Shown here: one piece after another, positions 61,532 to 64,000 of the stretch | How the letters are laid out: every line of letters begins with the position of its first letter | How positions within the stretch are numbered: the stretch's first letter is position 1 | Assembly (NCBI GenBank): GCA_963752605.1 | Contig: CAVVYW010000006.1 | Location: 434,001 to 498,000 of the forward strand | Source of the DNA: CAVVYW01 sp963752605 | GTDB lineage: Bacteria; Actinomycetota; Thermoleophilia; Solirubrobacterales; 70-9 | Direction: 5' to 3' | Length of the DNA stretch: 64,000 nucleotides | Made by a program: the position numbers and the translations under genes | The notes under the pieces: model-generated | Told to the model about the DNA's origin: nothing | The model's input: the letters and a program-made list of their open reading frames with translations, nothing else | Databases searched by the model: none

Positions 61532-61900
61532 ATGCTGCTCGCAGACTTCACTTTCGGCCAGGCGCTGCTGACCGTCCTGGAGATCTTCCTGTTCGCGGCC
61601 TGGCTGATGGTCCTGTTCACGGTCCTCAGCGACCTCTTCCGCGACCACGAGCTGTCCGGCTGGGGCAAGGCGGGCTGGACCATCTTCCTGATCTTCGTGC
61701 CGTTCCTCGCGGTGCTGATCTACCTGGTCGCGCGCGGCCAGGGCATGCGAGACCGGGCAATCCAGCAGCAGCAGGAGATCAAGCAGCAGCTCGGCGGCGG
61801 CTCGACCGCGGACGAGTTGGCCAAGCTCGCCAAGCTCCACGACGAGAAGAAGATCTCCGACGAGGAGTACGAGCGCGCCAAGGCGAAGGTAGTCGGCTGA
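61532..61900 (+). CDS. Membrane protein with PLDc_N and SHOCT domains
   Basis: The 122-residue protein has a strong ribosome site (AAGGAGGG) eight bases before its ATG. Two helices (TVLEIFLFAAWLMVLFTV and TIFLIFVPFLAVLIYLVARG) form the phospholipase D N-terminal-like module. A polar link with Gln repeats and a SHOCT motif (LAKLAKLHDEKKISDEEYER) make the C-terminus. SHOCT segments are thought to mediate oligomer formation. The role is unknown, but the arrangement is common in actinobacteria. It is divergent from the M20 gene and converges on a TSUP gene. Confidence 0.87.
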   Translation: MLLADFTFGQALLTVLEIFLFAAWLMVLFTVLSDLFRDHELSGWGKAGWTIFLIFVPFLAVLIYLVARGQGMRDRAIQQQQEIKQQLGGGSTADELAKLAKLHDEKKISDEEYERAKAKVVG

Positions 61901-61903
61901 GGA

Positions 61904-62662
61904 CTAGCCGAGGATCGCCTGCGCCCCCATCGCCGTGCCGCTGATGACGAGGACGACTGCCATCGCCTTGATGAGCACGGGCTCGTCGAGTCGGCCGGTG
62001 AAGCGCGCGCCGAGGTAGGCGGCCGGCATCGCAGCCGCGGCCCCGACGGCGAGGATGTCCCAGTCGATCCCGCTCGGCAGGTGACCGAGGAGGCCGCCGA
62101 TGCCCACCACCACCCCGACCGCGGCGTTGGTCCCGACCGCCGCGTAAGGCCCGACCCCCGCCCACTTGACCATCGCCGGCAGCCGCAGTGAGCCGAGGAT
62201 CAGGCCCACGAATCCACCGAGCAGCCCGACGCCGAAGCCGACCAGCGCCGCGTTCAGGAAGAGCTCGGTCCCCGTCGGCATCGACTCGCCGCCCCCGGGG
62301 CGCTTGTAGCGCGCCACTTCGACCGCGCCGTAGAGGACCACCAGGGAGATGGCGCCGAGCAGGATCCGCTCCGGCAGCACCCCCGCGATCAGCCCTCCGA
62401 TGATCGCCCCTGCGAGTGAGGTGGGAGCCATCCAGGCGAACAGCCGCCAATTGACCCGGCCACCCCGCCAGTGCGCGTAGGCGGAGGTGAGCGCGGCGCA
62501 GCCGCTGATCGCGACGTTGGCGCCGGCGGCGGCGGCCGGCGAGGTGCCGACCAGCACGATCAGCGGCAGCCGCAGGTTGCCGAGCACGAGCCCCACCAGC
62601 CCCCCCGCGAAGGACACGGCGAAGGACCAGACGGCGACTGCGATCAGCTCGAGGGCGTCCAA
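61904..62662 (-). CDS. TSUP (TauE/SafE) transporter, full length
   Basis: The 252-residue protein has eight membrane segments in two repeated halves. The first has AGGLVGLVLGNLRLPLIVLV and the second has LLGGFVGLILGSLRLPAMVK. Each half carries the TSUP motif with Asn/Arg-Leu-Pro. It likely exports sulfite, sulfonates or another small anion. Unlike the split pair at 27864-28600 it is a single gene. Confidence 0.85.
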   Translation of the reverse strand: MDALELIAVAVWSFAVSFAGGLVGLVLGNLRLPLIVLVGTSPAAAAGANVAISGCAALTSAYAHWRGGRVNWRLFAWMAPTSLAGAIIGGLIAGVLPERILLGAISLVVLYGAVEVARYKRPGGGESMPTGTELFLNAALVGFGVGLLGGFVGLILGSLRLPAMVKWAGVGPYAAVGTNAAVGVVVGIGGLLGHLPSGIDWDILAVGAAAAMPAAYLGARFTGRLDEPVLIKAMAVVLVISGTAMGAQAILG

Positions 62663-62696
62663 GGGTCGGGCACGCTAGCCGCTCATACTTCTGAGG

Positions 62697-63107
62697 GTGA
62701 CAAGTTCAAACGTGGAGCTCCTGCTGGAGGCGTTCGCCGCGAATGAGCGCGGTGACGAGGACGCCCTGCGCGAGCTGATGCATCCGGAGATCGAGGTCTA
62801 CGCCGAGCCGGGAATGATCAACTCGGGCCGCTACACCGGCTGGCAGGGATGGCTCGACTGGACCAGCCAGTGGAACGAAGCCTGGGAGGAGGTCAGCTAC
62901 GAGCCGCTGGAGTTCATCGAGGTCGGCGACTCGGTCGTGGTCGCCCCCACCCGGGTCGTGGGCCGGGGCGCCGGGAGCGGGCTGGAGATCGACCGGGTAT
63001 TCGCCTACGTGTACGAGCTCCGCGACGGCAAGGGGGTCCGGTTCCACACCTACGGGAGCAAGGAGCGGGCCCTCGAGGCCGCCGCTGAGCTGGCCGGCAA
63101 GAGTTGA
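62697..63107 (+). CDS. NTF2-like (SnoaL/DUF4440-type) small protein
   Basis: The 136-residue protein (GTG start) has the cone fold of the NTF2 superfamily: LLLEAFAANERGDEDALREL, then MHPEIEVYAEPGMINSGRYT and EPLEFIEVGDSVVVAPTRVV with a terminal AYVYELRDGKGVRFHTYGSK. Members act as isomerases, ketosteroid-like cyclases or simple binding domains. No catalytic residue set is evident. It stands alone, divergent from the TSUP gene. Confidence 0.85.
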   Translation: MTSSNVELLLEAFAANERGDEDALRELMHPEIEVYAEPGMINSGRYTGWQGWLDWTSQWNEAWEEVSYEPLEFIEVGDSVVVAPTRVVGRGAGSGLEIDRVFAYVYELRDGKGVRFHTYGSKERALEAAAELAGKS

Positions 63108-63180
63108 GCGCAGGTTAAGCGCCAGGGCGACCGCGATTCGCCGCAACATCGGCGGGCAGTGCGTGTTCTGGAGGTCGTCT

Positions 63181-63214
63181 GACGCTCCGGCTTGCACCGG
63201 AGCTGATGCGTCAA
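63181..63214 (+). other. Nested hairpin in the gap before the lipoprotein gene
   Basis: An inner stem GCTCCGG-CTTGCA-CCGGAGC lies inside a longer pair, TGACGC at 63181-63186 with GCGTCA at 63209-63214. A-rich sequence (AAAAG) follows. It lies in the 183-base gap between genes on the same strand. It could be a structured leader or a 3' UTR element; no known riboswitch class is recognised. Confidence 0.35.
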
Positions 63215-63233
63215 AAGCCGGGGAGTGGACACG

Positions 63234-63268
63234 AGGGTCGGAAGCCTGGGGATTGCTTCCGGCCCTCA
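63234..63268 (+). terminator. Hairpin, possible terminator
   Basis: GAGGGTCGGAAGC and GCTTCCGGCCCTC pair over 13 positions (one G-T wobble) around a nine-base loop and are followed by ATCATGTTT. It lies before the next ATG at 63291, so it may end the NTF2-like transcript or attenuate the lipoprotein gene. Confidence 0.5.
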
Positions 63269-63290
63269 TCATGTTTAGGGGCCTCGAGGC

Positions 63291-63731
63291 ATGGATAGGC
63301 ACGCTGGGGTGAGTCGATCTCTCCGTCGCCCCGGGGCTCTGCTGGCGCTCGTCGCATCGGCCCTGCTGCTCGCCGCCGGGTGTGACGACGATGACAACGG
63401 CGAGGAAGGAGATGTCGCGGGCCCCGACCTCGAGCGGTACTGCGAGCTGAGCACGGAGCTCGACCGCGCCGGGAGCGCAACGTTCGAGAAGCTGGAGGCT
63501 GACCCGAAGGCCACCGAGAAGGATTTCGAGACCGCCGAGAGGGAGTTCGTCGAAAGCCACCAGGTGGAGCTCGACGAGATCCAGCAGGTCGCCCCCGAGG
63601 AGATCTCGGAGGATGTCAAGACCGTCGTTGATGGCCTGCGCGCTCGGGCGGGCCTTGGGCCCGAGGTGGCCGAGGCCGACCAGACAGCCGCGGAAAAGCG
63701 CATACAGGCATTCGAAAAGCAGAACTGCTGA
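63291..63731 (+). CDS. Small lipoprotein, acidic
   Basis: The 146-residue protein has a signal peptide with lipobox (LLALVASALLLAAGC) followed by DDDDNGEEGD. The remaining acidic helical domain (ERYCELSTELDRAGSATFEK, then VESHQVELDEIQQVAPEE) has one cysteine inside and one as the very last residue. It would be anchored outside the membrane. The family is not recognised; it resembles many small actinobacterial lipoproteins with helical domains. Confidence 0.78.
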   Translation: MDRHAGVSRSLRRPGALLALVASALLLAAGCDDDDNGEEGDVAGPDLERYCELSTELDRAGSATFEKLEADPKATEKDFETAEREFVESHQVELDEIQQVAPEEISEDVKTVVDGLRARAGLGPEVAEADQTAAEKRIQAFEKQNC

Positions 63732-63799
63732 CAACCCGCCGCCCGCCAGCGGCGGTGGACGTAGAATCGCCGCACCCACCGCGTCGACGAGAGGAAGCC

Positions 63800-64000
63800 A
63801 TGGAGGCGAGCAGCTCCCGGAGCACCGGCACCAGCGCAAGCAAGTCAGCTGGGAGCGGCAACGGCGCCGCACCCACCAAGACCAAGGCCTCGAAGAAATC
63901 CGCCAAGCAGGGCAAGGCCAAGCCCGCCCTCGAGTCCTTCAACCCCGCCAACGGCGAGCTGGTCGGCACGGTCGAGACGCTCACCCCTAGCAAGGTCCAG
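63800..64000 (+). CDS. Aldehyde dehydrogenase, N-terminal part only (runs off the window)
   Basis: An ATG at 63800 with AGAGGAAG just upstream starts 67 codons that remain open at base 64000. Residues 1-43 are an unusual Ser/Gly/Ala then Lys-rich extension (MEASSSRSTGTSASKSAGSG; KTKASKKSAKQGKAK). After it, FNPANGELVGTVETLTPSKV is the standard opening of ALDH-fold enzymes such as succinate-semialdehyde dehydrogenases. The catalytic domain lies beyond the window. Confidence 0.8.
   Translation, partial: MEASSSRSTGTSASKSAGSGNGAAPTKTKASKKSAKQGKAKPALESFNPANGELVGTVETLTPSKVQ

Overview
The window is a gene-dense, very GC-rich stretch (long antisense shadow ORFs opposite almost every real gene) from a bacterium that looks like a deep-branching actinobacterium, most probably class Thermoleophilia (Solirubrobacterales-like). 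The support is indirect: a DUF2342 (F420-associated) metallopeptidase, a DUF1385 protein, an LPxTG-type wall protein, many GTG starts, 4-bp stop/start overlaps, and CSLREA / choice-of-anchor-Q surface proteins with Lys/Cys-rich tails. I saw no rRNA, tRNA, CRISPR array, insertion sequence or prophage.

Layout. (1) Bases 1-17,220 form an exopolysaccharide / surface-glycan locus: a partial SDR epimerase; GT4, GT8 and GT2 glycosyltransferases; a Wzx-like flippase; a polysaccharide deacetylase; two O-antigen ligase/polymerase-like membrane proteins; a Wzz/BY-kinase chain-length regulator; and an ECF sigma factor divergent from a membrane protein with an LPxTG signal. (2) 15,517-19,823 is a GDP-heptose block (hddC-like, epimerase, gmhB, gmhA, hddA) and contains several frameshifts. 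(3) 19,861-34,868 is mostly housekeeping and membrane genes: a coiled-coil protein with a LexA-like box upstream, DUF2342 protease, IMPase, a helicase/nuclease with a degraded ATPase motif, PAC2, a YhaM-like nuclease, split TSUP transporters, otsB, an MFS pump with its TetR regulator and twin operators, PolX and a dolichol-phosphate-mannose-synthase-like GT2. (4) 34,989-42,903 holds trxA, a cupin, ileS, VOC protein, lipoproteins, MarR and fumC. (5) 42,908-49,189 is a three-gene cassette of secreted proteins (one FG-GAP/VCBS repeat protein and two CSLREA beta-helix proteins) that share an unusual C-terminal tail: a Pro/Thr linker followed by a polybasic stretch with two cysteines. This is the most interesting signal in the window. 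(6) 49,241-64,000 is mixed metabolism: two aldehyde dehydrogenases (one partial), SpoIID-like protein, VOC proteins, MtaD-like deaminase, ychF, PAP2, a BtrH-like protein coupled to a secreted coiled-coil protein, methylmalonyl-CoA epimerase, DUF1385, M20 peptidase, TSUP, NTF2-like and a lipoprotein.

Sequence quality. At least a dozen conserved genes (GT8, gmhB, hddA, ileS, fumC, ychF, M20 peptidase, two lipoproteins) are broken by one-base frame changes while the protein sequence on both sides stays conserved. Several lie in G/C homopolymers. I read most of them as sequencing or assembly indels rather than true pseudogenes, and I give full gene extents with the break positions.

How the parts fit: regions 1 and 2 could together make and export a heptose-containing surface polysaccharide, with the ECF/LPxTG pair as possible envelope sensors. 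The tail-bearing proteins of region 5 may be held at that same surface; this link is inference.
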